Positions 1 to 8,600 of a stretch of 14,596 nucleotides of DNA are shown piece by piece. Position 1 is the first letter of the stretch. The number at the start of each line of letters is the position of its first letter. The stretch comes from a gamma proteobacterium symbiont of Bathyaustriella thionipta (GTDB lineage: Bacteria > Pseudomonadota > Gammaproteobacteria > Chromatiales > Chromatiaceae), in assembly GCA_025656895.1 (NCBI GenBank), contig JAHXHF010000345.1:1-14596 (forward strand). Reading direction: 5' to 3'. The notes under the pieces are model-generated. The model saw nothing but the letters and a program-made list of their open reading frames with translations, did no database searches and was not told the DNA's origin. Position numbers and translations under genes: made by a program.

Positions 1-656
1 CTGAAGCATTGGCGTTGGTATTTATAGGGCAATTGCCAGCATTTACTCAGTGAGCTGGAATTTTTGATAAAGTACGCTGAGTAGTTACGTCGGAATTACA
101 TCAGCATGATGAGTACGACCAATCCCCCCGCAATCTTCATCTCTCTATCAATCTGTCCGGCCACAGTCTGGGAAATGCGGGGCTTAAAGAAGCCATTCCT
201 CGTATACTCAAGCAATATCGAATAGATCCTCAGCGGATAACCTTTGAAATAACCGAAACAGCCGCCATAGAAAATATTCTTTCAGCACAGGATTTTATCG
301 CGGATATTGCAGCTCTTGGCTGTAAATTTTCACTGGATGATTTTGGTGTGGGCTTCAGCTCTTTTGCGCACCTGAAACATTTGCATGTTGACACCATCAA
401 AATTGATGGCTTGTTTATCCGTGATCTGAAACAATCCCTTGTCGATCAGGCCATGGTTAAATCCATTATTGAAATTGCGCGCGCGCTGGGCATTGATACC
501 ATTGCCGAATTTGTCGAAACAACCGAGCAAATTCAGCTTTTGAAAGCGCTCGGGGTTGATTTTGTGCAGGGCTATGGTATTGCCAAACCCCAGTCCGGGC
601 TATCACCGGCAAGCCGTCCTGCAGTAGCCCTGCTGACAGAACAGAAAACCGATTAA
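1..656 (+). pseudogene. EAL-domain (c-di-GMP phosphodiesterase) C-terminal fragment, probably degraded
   Basis: From about 81 to the TAA at 654-656 one frame encodes most of an EAL domain, the fold that hydrolyses cyclic di-GMP. Visible in order are INLSG (147-161), FEITETAAI, LDDFGVGFSSFA, IKIDG, AMVKSI, AEFVET and VQGY, so the Asn, Glu, Asp-Asp, Lys and Glu positions needed for metal and substrate binding are present in this part. In the same frame, codons at 3-11 read E-A-L, followed by GQL, P-A-F and A-G-I-F-D-K-V-R. These match the order of motifs expected between EAL and INLSG, but TGA stops lie at 51-53 and 78-80, and the stretch is about 11 residues shorter than in the paralogue at 2532-5534. 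There is no ATG start in the open part. Either the gene is a decaying remnant or the left edge contains sequence errors. The domain assignment is sure; pseudogene status is inferred. Confidence 0.7.
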
Positions 657-666
657 AATGCCCGGT

Positions 667-695
667 GCGGTTCTTTATAAGTGTAACGAACCCGC
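667..695. terminator. Weak hairpin in convergent gap, possible terminator
   Basis: This lies in the 82-bp gap between the converging ends of the EAL fragment (stop 656) and msrQ (stop 739). GCGGTTC at 667-673 can pair with GAACCCGC at 688-695, with one bulged C and a 14-base loop. Reading on the minus strand, a short ATTTT follows about 7 bases after the stem, so it could end msrQ transcripts. There is no proper U tract on either strand, so the call is tentative. I see nothing else in this gap. Confidence 0.22.
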
Positions 696-738
696 AGAAT
701 GACCCGCATCCCTGCAGGCAATAAGCCATCCACTACAA

Positions 739-1350
739 TCATTTCTGTGTCTCTTTAATACGCCTTGCCAACAGCAGAAAAACCAGTACGCCGGCATAAA
801 TCAATGGTTGCAGAATATCGGCTTTAACCAGCCACAAATAGTGCAATACCGCCAGAACAGCCGCTGGATAAATAAGCTGGTGCAGTTTTTTCCAGTTGCG
901 CCCTAATTTTCTCATGGCTTTTCGGGTGGAAGTAAGCGCAAGCGCAAGTAACATAATGAACGCGCTAAAACCTACCGTTATATAAGGCCTTTTTACAATA
1001 TCTTCGCTGATTTCAGAAAATTCCCAATAATGATCCAGCGCCAGCCAGATAAGGAAATGCAGTAACACATAAAAGAAAGCGAACAAACCCAGCATGCGTC
1101 TGTATCGAATCAGGAAGGTCCATCCTGTGGCATTTTTCAGCGGGCTTAGCGCCAGAGTAATGAGTAAGAAACGTAAAGCCCAATCACCGCTACGATAGGT
1201 TAAATCCTCAATGGGATTGGCACTTAGCTGTCCATTCAGCGCATCATACAAAAGCCAGCCTGCGGGTGAGGAAGCCAACAGAAACAATACCGGCTTCAGC
1301 AAAAAGCGGCGCAGCTTTTCCGCTGAAAACTGCGGTTTTTTTATGTGCAA
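739..1350 (-). CDS. msrQ: MsrQ, haem-binding membrane subunit of the MsrPQ methionine sulfoxide reductase
   Basis: This 203-residue inner-membrane protein passes electrons from the respiratory chain or flavin donors through haem to the periplasmic reductase MsrP. Its length is normal for the family (YedZ, ferric-reductase-like transmembrane domain). About six hydrophobic segments are seen, near residues 20-36, 56-72, 85-105, 122-140, 155-175 and 180-196. His98 (in FYVLLHF), His157 (KKLHQLIY) and His170 (VLHYLW) sit where the family has its haem-ligand histidines. The start codon is TTG; an AGAGGA ribosome site 7 bases upstream supports it, and no ATG start that would keep the first segment is seen. 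It begins 11 bp after the msrP stop and is surely cotranscribed with it. Function follows from family knowledge and the msrP neighbour. Confidence 0.95.
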   Translation of the reverse strand: MHIKKPQFSAEKLRRFLLKPVLFLLASSPAGWLLYDALNGQLSANPIEDLTYRSGDWALRFLLITLALSPLKNATGWTFLIRYRRMLGLFAFFYVLLHFLIWLALDHYWEFSEISEDIVKRPYITVGFSAFIMLLALALTSTRKAMRKLGRNWKKLHQLIYPAAVLAVLHYLWLVKADILQPLIYAGVLVFLLLARRIKETQK

Positions 1351-1357
1351 TGACGGA

Positions 1358-1363
1358 TCCTCT
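1358..1363 (-). promoter_or_regulatory. Ribosome binding site deciding the TTG start of msrQ
   Basis: On the minus strand AGAGGA occurs 7 bases before the TTG at 1350-1348. It overlaps the TAG stop of msrP (1364-1362), so ribosomes ending msrP lie on the msrQ initiation site. This suggests translational coupling of the two subunits and supports the rare TTG start. Confidence 0.65.
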
Positions 1364-2321
1364 AAAAATACTTTTTCAGATCCATACCGGAATACAAATG
1401 TGCCACTTCATCTGCGTAGCCATTAAACATTTCGGTTTTTTGCTTGCGCGAAAAAATACCTTCACCAATATTACGATGATATGCCTGACTCCAGCGTGGA
1501 TGGTCCACTTGCGGATTTACATTGGCATAAAATCCGTATTCCTTAGCCACCTGCTGATTCCAGGTGGCCACAGGCTGAGTTTCGGTAAATTGGATGGACA
1601 CAATGGATTTGATACTTTTGAAGCCGTATTTCCACGGTATAATCAGGCGCAACGGAGCACCATTCTGATTCGGCAGCAAACGTCCGTAAATGCCGGTTAC
1701 CATCATTGTCAGCGGATGCATGGCTTCATCTATTCGCAAACCTTCACGATAAGGCCAGTCCAGTACGCGGCGCTTCTGTCCCGGCATCTGTTTGGGATCA
1801 TAGAGCGTTTCAAAAGCCACATATTTAGCTTTAGATGTGGGCTTGAATCGTTTTAAAAGCTCGCTCAGAGAGAAGCCGTTCCAGTGCACCACCATGGCCC
1901 AGCCTTCTACACAGCGAAAACGATAAATGCGCTCTTGCTGGGTGATTTGGCTTAAAATATCTTCCATGCCGATTTCACCCGCTGCTTCACATTCACCTGA
2001 CACCTTGATTGTCCAGGGGCGGGTAATAAAATCCTGTGCATAACGGGCAGGATCTTCCTTGCGGGTGCCGAACTCATAAAAATTATTGTATGCACGTATG
2101 TCTTTGTAAGCTGTAGTTTTAAGCCCCTTGCCATAGTCTGTATGCTTGATATGGGGCATGGCGGCTGGTAATTTTTCCGCCTCATCCGCCAACAGTATGG
2201 AGGGTGATAAAACCCCGCCGGCAACAAGTGCAAAAGATTTAAGAAACTGTCGCCTCTGCTTCCAGTGTTTTTCGTCGGTAATTTCGCTGGATGCGATGCG
2301 TGCAGCCTTTTTAATGAGCAT
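1362..2321 (-). CDS. msrP: MsrP, periplasmic molybdopterin methionine sulfoxide reductase catalytic subunit
   Basis: This is a 319-residue molybdoenzyme of the sulfite oxidase fold (YedY family) that reduces methionine sulfoxide in oxidised periplasmic proteins, with MsrQ supplying electrons. The N-terminus carries a twin-arginine signal, RRQFLKS at residues 23-29, then a hydrophobic stretch ending near LLA at 43-45, so export of the folded, cofactor-loaded enzyme by Tat is expected. Cys137 in RFRCVEGW is the molybdenum ligand; the downstream motifs VVHWNGFSL, GAPLRLIIPWKYGFKSIK and the C-terminal NP-x-VDHPRWSQA are typical of the family. The ATG at 2321 has an AAGGAA ribosome site 6-7 bases upstream. 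It is first in the msrP-msrQ pair. The 5' leader contains a perfect dyad that may be regulatory. No HprRS-like two-component genes are next to it. Confidence 0.97.
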   Translation of the reverse strand: MLIKKAARIASSEITDEKHWKQRRQFLKSFALVAGGVLSPSILLADEAEKLPAAMPHIKHTDYGKGLKTTAYKDIRAYNNFYEFGTRKEDPARYAQDFITRPWTIKVSGECEAAGEIGMEDILSQITQQERIYRFRCVEGWAMVVHWNGFSLSELLKRFKPTSKAKYVAFETLYDPKQMPGQKRRVLDWPYREGLRIDEAMHPLTMMVTGIYGRLLPNQNGAPLRLIIPWKYGFKSIKSIVSIQFTETQPVATWNQQVAKEYGFYANVNPQVDHPRWSQAYHRNIGEGIFSRKQKTEMFNGYADEVAHLYSGMDLKKYF

Positions 2322-2342
2322 GATCTATTCCTTGATTTCAAT

Positions 2343-2366
2343 AATCAGCCGTTATTCTTGCTGATT
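2343..2366. promoter_or_regulatory. Perfect dyad AATCAGC-N10-GCTGATT in the msrP leader
   Basis: AATCAGC at 2343-2349 and GCTGATT at 2360-2366 are exact reverse complements separated by 10 bases, ending 22 bp upstream of the msrP ATG. The spacing of two half-sites, about 17 bp centre to centre, would suit a dimeric regulator or an RNA hairpin in the leader. There is no T run after it, so a terminator is unlikely. The identity of any regulator is unknown. Confidence 0.4.
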
Positions 2367-2489
2367 GCCAGGTAAGGTTTTTTGCCTCCCCTCTTTAGGA
2401 GCCTGTGAATATCTCTGTCAGAAAAGACCTTTGAAGGCGGGTTTTTCTTTCAGCAAGCAGGCCGTCTCTGGCAGAATGTCATATTCAGA

Positions 2490-2520
2490 ACGGCTCATTT
2501 GCTCACGCACCTAGAGCCGT
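2490..2520. terminator. Inverted repeat just after the GGDEF-EAL stop
   Basis: ACGGCTC at 2490-2496 pairs perfectly with GAGCCGT at 2514-2520 around a 17-base loop, and begins 12 bases past the TGA of the minus-strand GGDEF-EAL gene. The position suits transcription termination or 3'-end protection, but on the minus strand it is followed by TCTGAATATG rather than a T run, so it is not a classical intrinsic terminator. Confidence 0.3.
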
Positions 2521-2531
2521 CGATCATGTCA

Positions 2532-5500
2532 TCAACCTGCCAGCATGTGGCGCGCGTCAATGGCGAGGGGTTTGGGGCGGGAAACCCAGTATCCCTGGGC
2601 ATAATCCACACCCAGTTCCTGCAGCATTTCAAAGATACCCCGGGTTTCAACATATTCCGCCACAGTTTTTACTCCCAGGGCTTTACCAATTTGCGAGATT
2701 GATTTAACCATTGCGTAATCAATCGGGTCATTTTCCATGTCCTTGACCAGACTGCCATCAATTTTAAGGTAATCGACCGGCAGATTTTTCAGATAGGCAA
2801 AGGATGAAAAACCACTACCAAAATCATCCAGTGAGAAGCTGCAACCGAGGTTTTTCAGCTCATTAATCAAACGAATAGCTCCGCCCAGATTGGCAATAGC
2901 GGCTGTTTCAGTGACTTCAAAACAAAAGCGCCCGGGTGATAATTCTGTTTCAACAAACAGATCCGTTATGTAGTCCAGCAGGCGCTCATCATCGACCGTA
3001 GCGCCCGACAGATTAATGGAGAACTGGCAGTTGGCATATTGGCTGTCAGACGGAATAGCCGCAGCCGATTCGCAGATTTTACGTATCACCCAGCGGTCGA
3101 TACTGGGCATAAGATCATAGCGTTCGGCAGCCGCAATAAAAGAGCCCGGATCAATCAACTGTCCCTGTATGTCACGCATGCGTAACAATATTTCGTAATG
3201 CGGCGCTTCATTCGCATCTTCCGCAGTCGGCACAATGGGTTGCCAATAGAGTACCAGGCGATCTTTTTCCAGTGCCTCCTGAATTTGCAATACCCATTGC
3301 ATTTCTCCATGACGACGCGCCAGATCGACATCTCCCGGTTGATAGACATGCACCCTGTCACGGCCTTTTTCCTTGGCCGCATAACAGGCGGTGTCTGCCG
3401 CACTCATGATGGTGCTGGAATCCAGACTGGTATTGGTGATGGGTACCAGACCGATGCTGACGCCAACTTCAAAAGTTTTATCTTCCCATACAAAGCGGAA
3501 ATCCTTGATAACACCTCGTACATTTTCTGCAATCTGCTCGGCCTTTTTCAAGGGGCATCGCTCCAGTAAATAACCGAACTCATCACCACCGAGACGTGCC
3601 AGAGTATCGCTTTCACGTACATGAGTACTTAACAGGGTGGTAATCTGCTTAAGCAATTGATCGCCCGCCACATGTCCGCAGGTATCATTGACAATTTTGA
3701 ACTGATCCAGATCCAGATAGCAGAGCGCGTGTTCATAATCGTGCTCTTTGGCTGATTCCAGTGCCAGATTCAGGCGGCTGTCAAACTCATGACGGTTAAT
3801 CAGGCCGGTCAGGAAGTCATGATTGGCCTGATACATCAACTGGTTGGCCATTTCACGGGCACTGCTGACATCATGGAAAATAACCACAGCACCCTGCACC
3901 TTGCCTTCCCGACCACGGATGGGGGATGCGGATATTTCAATAGAGGCTGCGTGACCATCTCTATGCATGAGCGTAACACTGCTTTCCATGGAGACAATGC
4001 TGTCTTCTTCCAGACAACGGCGTACCGGATCAACGATGGGGGTAAGCGAGTGTTCGTCAACAATGCGGAACACATCTTCCAGTGGATGCCCCAGCGCTTC
4101 TTCGCTACTCCAGCCGGTCAGCTTTTCCGCTACCGGGTTCAGATATTCGATCATGCCGTCAGCATCGGTAGTAATCACGCCATCACCGATGGATTGCAAA
4201 GTAACCAGAGCTCGTTCTTTTTGCTGAAATATCAGCTTTTCCTGTCGTTCCCGCGTAAGCGTGGAGCCGGTCCAGTCGCTGCATAATTCAATAAAACTGA
4301 CATCCTCCTCGCTGAAGTATCGATCACGATCATGCATACTGAAAAAATTCAATGAGCCGTTGATTTCTCCGTTGATATAAACCGGTACACCCACATAGGA
4401 TTCAACCCCCAGTCGGTGAGTGTAGCCGCGCAGAGCCGAATCATCCGAGTGCGAGAAAACGATCGATGATCTTTTTTCCAGCATGTTGGCATAAAGAGAT
4501 TTCTGAAAGCGCATGATGGCACCTTCATCCAGTTTCGCATCCTCTGGATAATGTACGCTGATCTGATAATTATCAGCATGGATTTCCCAGAAATAAGCTT
4601 CATCCAAATCCAGCAAATCACAGCCCAGTTGCAGCAGCAGGCAGATTTTTTCGTGCGTAGGTTTGGCTTGGGATGTGACCTGCGCATATTCACTCAGCAG
4701 GCGTTCACGTTTGGACAGGGCAATGGCGGTCTGTTCCAGAGCCAGGGTGCGCTCTTTCACTTCATCTTCCAGCCGCGCCTCAGAATGACGCAACTGCTTC
4801 AAGGCACGACGCATTACCTGCTGGTGCCCCACCAGACTATCCAGCATCTGATTAAAAAAAGTGGCCAGTACGCCAAATTCATCTTTGCGGCCTGCATCCA
4901 GGCGCAAATTCCAGTCGCCTTCTGTAATGGCTCGTGCTCCGCGCAGTGTTTCCTTGAAAGAATCGGCAATCACCGTGCGTACAACAACAAATAACAGCAC
5001 GATGCTGAACAGCATCAGTGCAACAATCCATAGCATCAGCCTGCTGGTGCGGCTGAATACTTCGGCATTCACATCAGGAAAAACAAGTTTTAAACGGGCC
5101 GAGCCACCGGAAAAATAAAGGGTTCGTTCTACAGAAGCTGCCTGTGCTTCTGCCAGCCCGGCCTCCAATACCACATCCCCCATTGAAAAAACCAGCTGGC
5201 TATAGCCCGAAGAAACCCGCGCCTGCTTTAGTAGCCGCAACAGATTTTCGGTTGTTTTATTTTCCAGATGCGAGATGTCATCAGCCAGTTGATTGCTGAG
5301 TTGATAAGATTCATTCGTGTAATGTGCAATGACTTCCTGCCGCACATTCTGTACCTGATAGATGAACAAAGCGACACTCAGCCCGACCACTATGCCGCTG
5401 ATCACGGTCAGCAATTTAACCGGCAGGCTGGCACGCCAGGTTTTAACCGCCGCTTCAGTAGGTTCGGTCAAGCTGCCGGAGTCTTCCGGTCTTATGGTTG

Positions 5501-5534
5501 AAATCAGATCACTAATATCTTTTTCTTTAGTCAA
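2532..5534 (-). CDS. Membrane HAMP-GAF-PAS-GGDEF-EAL cyclic-di-GMP signalling protein
   Basis: This 1000-residue sensor is expected to make and/or break cyclic di-GMP. Domains in order: cytoplasmic tail; membrane segment about 40-61; periplasmic sensor region about 62-166; second membrane segment 167-187; HAMP about 188-240; coiled coil about 240-290; GAF about 290-430; PAS about 440-560; GGDEF about 565-735; EAL about 745-990. The cyclase site is intact (LDLDQFKIVND 607-617, GGDEF 649-653) and an inhibitory RxxD (R640, D643) sits five residues before it. The phosphodiesterase signature is E-I-L (781-783) instead of EAL, but N841, E873, D903/D904, K924, E960 and Q980 are kept, so activity is plausible. 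The start is TTG, with AGGTGA 3-4 bases upstream; an in-frame TGA two codons before it rules out a longer start. It stands alone, after a 94-bp gap downstream of purL. The stimulus cannot be read from the sequence. Confidence 0.93.
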   Translation of the reverse strand: MTKEKDISDLISTIRPEDSGSLTEPTEAAVKTWRASLPVKLLTVISGIVVGLSVALFIYQVQNVRQEVIAHYTNESYQLSNQLADDISHLENKTTENLLRLLKQARVSSGYSQLVFSMGDVVLEAGLAEAQAASVERTLYFSGGSARLKLVFPDVNAEVFSRTSRLMLWIVALMLFSIVLLFVVVRTVIADSFKETLRGARAITEGDWNLRLDAGRKDEFGVLATFFNQMLDSLVGHQQVMRRALKQLRHSEARLEDEVKERTLALEQTAIALSKRERLLSEYAQVTSQAKPTHEKICLLLQLGCDLLDLDEAYFWEIHADNYQISVHYPEDAKLDEGAIMRFQKSLYANMLEKRSSIVFSHSDDSALRGYTHRLGVESYVGVPVYINGEINGSLNFFSMHDRDRYFSEEDVSFIELCSDWTGSTLTRERQEKLIFQQKERALVTLQSIGDGVITTDADGMIEYLNPVAEKLTGWSSEEALGHPLEDVFRIVDEHSLTPIVDPVRRCLEEDSIVSMESSVTLMHRDGHAASIEISASPIRGREGKVQGAVVIFHDVSSAREMANQLMYQANHDFLTGLINRHEFDSRLNLALESAKEHDYEHALCYLDLDQFKIVNDTCGHVAGDQLLKQITTLLSTHVRESDTLARLGGDEFGYLLERCPLKKAEQIAENVRGVIKDFRFVWEDKTFEVGVSIGLVPITNTSLDSSTIMSAADTACYAAKEKGRDRVHVYQPGDVDLARRHGEMQWVLQIQEALEKDRLVLYWQPIVPTAEDANEAPHYEILLRMRDIQGQLIDPGSFIAAAERYDLMPSIDRWVIRKICESAAAIPSDSQYANCQFSINLSGATVDDERLLDYITDLFVETELSPGRFCFEVTETAAIANLGGAIRLINELKNLGCSFSLDDFGSGFSSFAYLKNLPVDYLKIDGSLVKDMENDPIDYAMVKSISQIGKALGVKTVAEYVETRGIFEMLQELGVDYAQGYWVSRPKPLAIDARHMLAG

Positions 5535-5628
5535 AGCTCACCTGTTTGGCAGCAATCGCTATACCCGGAAGCCTGAGCATTCAAATCCATATCAGACTCA
5601 AGCCATAATGGGATTCACTATAGCATGC
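5535..5628. other. Gap between purL and the GGDEF-EAL gene
   Basis: This 94-bp same-strand spacer probably ends the purL operon and starts the GGDEF-EAL transcript. On the minus strand TTGAAT followed 15 bases later by TATAGC is a weak promoter candidate. CTGAGCAT at 5573-5580 and ATGCTCAG at 5625-5632, which overlaps the purL stop, are exact inverted repeats, but they are 44 bases apart. No clear intrinsic terminator is seen. Confidence 0.35.
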
Positions 5629-8600
5629 TCAGCCCAACCATAAGCGGGCATTATGGAACAAACGCATCCAGGGTGCGTCATTTTGCCAATCTGCCGGATG
5701 CCATGAATTGTTCAGTGTACGCACCACCCGTTCCGGATGCGGCATCATGGCGGTAACCCGTCCATCGGTATTACAGATACCGGCAACCGCATGCGTTGAA
5801 CCGTTGGGGTTAGCCGGATAGCGATGCGCAATATCACCATTGTTTTCAATATAGCGTAAAGCAACCCTAACCGCTGACGCATCCTGATCAGAAGCAAATT
5901 GTGCCCGTCCTTCGCCGTGTGCCACCACCACGGGCAGGCGTGATCCCTGCATGCCCTGCAGCAAAATGGAGGGGTTTTGCGGTATTTCGGCCATCACGAC
6001 ACGGGCTTCGAATTGTTCAGATCGGTTTCGCATGAAATCCGGCCAGTGATCGGTTCCGGGAATCAGTTGACGTAATGCCGACAACATCTGGCAACCGTTA
6101 CAAATACCCAGAGTGAAAGTATCGCTACGCTGAAACCAGTGTTCAAAAACCGAACGCATACGGCTGTTATGCAAAATGGATTTCGCCCAGCCTTCACCCG
6201 CACCCAAAACATCACCGTAGGAAAACCCGCCACAGGCCACCATGCCATGAAATTCCTGCAGCTGAATGCGTCCGTTAATCAGATCAGACATGTGTACATC
6301 TATACAGTCAAAACCGGCACGATCAAAAGCGGCCGCCATTTCCAGTTGGCCGTTAACACCCTGCTCTCGCAGAATGGCCATGCGCGGACGCGCGCCGCTG
6401 TTAATCAATGCGCTGGCCGGGTTGCTGTCCATACGGAAGCTTAAATCAGCAAACAGACCGCCATCTTCATTATTTTTATGCCGGGCAAATTCTTCATCCG
6501 CACAATCAGGGTTGTCGCGCAAACGTTGCATCTGATAACTGGTTTCCGACCAGATGGATTGCAATTCCGCCCGCTGACTCTGATAGCAGATGCCCTGCCG
6601 GTTGCTGATCTTTATCTTGCCGTCCTTGCGTGGAATGGCAAGCGGCTGTGTCCAGGATGACAAACCGGCGGCCGCCAGTTTTTCATGCACCGCGGGCAAC
6701 TGATCAAGACGCACCTGGATCAGTACACCCAGTTCTTCATTGAACAGAGTCGCTAGCATATCGGCCGCTTCCACATCCAGCTGAATATCCAGCCCGCAGT
6801 GACCGGCAAACGCCATTTCACACAAACAGGCCAACAGACCACCATCCGAGCGGTCATGATAAGCCAGCAGCAGGCCCTCCCGATTCATCTGTTGAATGAC
6901 TTCAAAGCACTGGCGAAACAGACTGACATCTTCCAAATCAGGCGCTTGCGCCCCGCTCTGCTGATAAACCTGCGCCAGTGCCGAAGCACCCAGACGTTTT
7001 TTCCCCATAGCCAGATCAATAAACAGAATCTGGCTGTCGCCCTCATCCAGTTTTAGCTGCGGGGTCAGAACCTGACGCACATCACGAACCGGCGCAAAAG
7101 CCGAAATAATAAGCGAAACCGGTGCGCTCATTTCACGCGACCGGCCGTCTTTCTGCCAGACGGTTTTCATCGACATGGAATCTTTGCCCACCGGGATAGC
7201 AATACCCAGTTGCGGACACAACTGCATACCCACCGCTTTGACCGTATCAAATAAATCCGCATCATCTCCGGCATGATTGGCCGCTGCCATCCAGTTGGCG
7301 GACAATTTAATAGCGGACAATTGTTCAATGGGTGCGGCCATGATATTGGTGATGGCTTCACACACTGCCATGCGCCCGGAGGCGGGCGCATCCAGCACCG
7401 CCAGTGGCGTGCGTTCTCCCATAGCCATGGCTTCACCCGTTGTACCCTGGAATGAACTGCTGGTTACCGCCACATCACTGACCGGAATCTGCCACGGGCC
7501 AACCATTTGATCACGCGCGACCATGCCGCTAATGGAGCGGTCACCGATGGTAATCAGAAACTGCTTGCTGGCAACCGCCGGCAGGCGCAATACACGTTCT
7601 ATAGCCTCGCTCAAATCAATGCGGCTGTTATCAAAATCCGGAAAAAACCGTTTTACATGCCGGCTGTTGCGGGTCATTTTCGGTGGTTTGCCGAACAGTA
7701 GCGACATGGAAATATCAATCGGCTTGTTGTCAAAATGCTGGTCTGTCAGCGTCAACTGCTGCTCTTCAAGCGCCTGCCCGACAATCGCGTAGGGACAGCG
7801 TTCACGCTTACAGATAGCTTCAAAATCAGCCAGTTGCGTGGCGTTCACGGCCAATACATAACGCTCCTGTGATTCATTGCACCAGATCTGCATGGGCGTC
7901 ATGCCGGGGTCGTCGTTCAATATTTTGCGTAATTCAAACTCACCGCCGCGTTCACAATCATGCACCAGCTCCGGCAGCGCATTGGAGAGCCCGCCGGCAC
8001 CGACATCATGCACCCACAGCAAAGGATTGTTTTCCCCCAGTGCGCTGCAGCGGTCTATGACCTCCTGACAACGGCGTTCCATTTCCGGATTGCTGCGCTG
8101 TACCGAGGCATAGTCCAGCGCCGCATCGCTGCTGCCGCTGGTCATGGATGAGGCCGCGCCACCACCCAGACCAATCAACATGGTCGGCCCACCCAGCACC
8201 ACCAGCGGAGTAGCCGCCGCAAAAGGTTTTTTATCGACCTGTCCACGCTCAATATTACCCATACCACCCGCCAGCATAATGGGCTTGTGGTAGCCGCGCA
8301 GTTCGGCATCGTCCGCTTGCGTGGTTTGCATTTCATAGCTGCGGAAATAGCCACACAGATTGGGGCGGCCAAACTCATTATTAAACGCGGCTGAACCTAT
8401 GGGTCCTTCCAGCATAATCTGCAAGGCCGATACAATACGTTCCGGTTTGCCATAATCCACTTCCCAGGGTTGTTCATAACCGGGAATTCGTAAATTGGAA
8501 ACACTGAAGCCGCTCAAACCGGCTTTGGGTTTGCCGCCACGACCGGTTGCGCCTTCATCACGAATTTCACCCCCTGAACCGGTAGCCGCACCGGGGTCGG

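Larger units (their letters stand above)
2322..2531. other. Intergenic region upstream of msrP
   Basis: This 210-bp gap separates msrP from the stop of the upstream GGDEF-EAL gene on the same strand. It holds two perfect 7-bp inverted repeats, annotated separately: one near the GGDEF-EAL stop and one just upstream of msrP. On the minus strand TTCAAA and GATATT, 16 bases apart (about 2413-2440), are a poor -35/-10 candidate. No ORF with coding character is visible. The gap length suggests that msrPQ has its own promoter. Confidence 0.5.

Noticed and set aside
51..80. TGA read as Trp or selenocysteine (recoding) in the EAL fragment
   Set aside because: The other genes use TGA as a stop (e.g. 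purL, bamC, dapA, bcp) and TGG for Trp; decay or sequence error is simpler.
466..729. 87-residue minus-strand frame over the end of the EAL fragment and the convergent gap
   Set aside because: Antisense to a recognisable EAL domain, no ribosome site, no family features.
1266..1856. 196-residue plus-strand frame opposite msrP/msrQ
   Set aside because: Antisense to two clear genes with conserved motifs; no domain features of its own.
5573..5632. 8-bp inverted repeat CTGAGCAT/ATGCTCAG around the purL stop
   Set aside because: Arms are 44 bases apart with no T run; it may be chance in a gap of this size.
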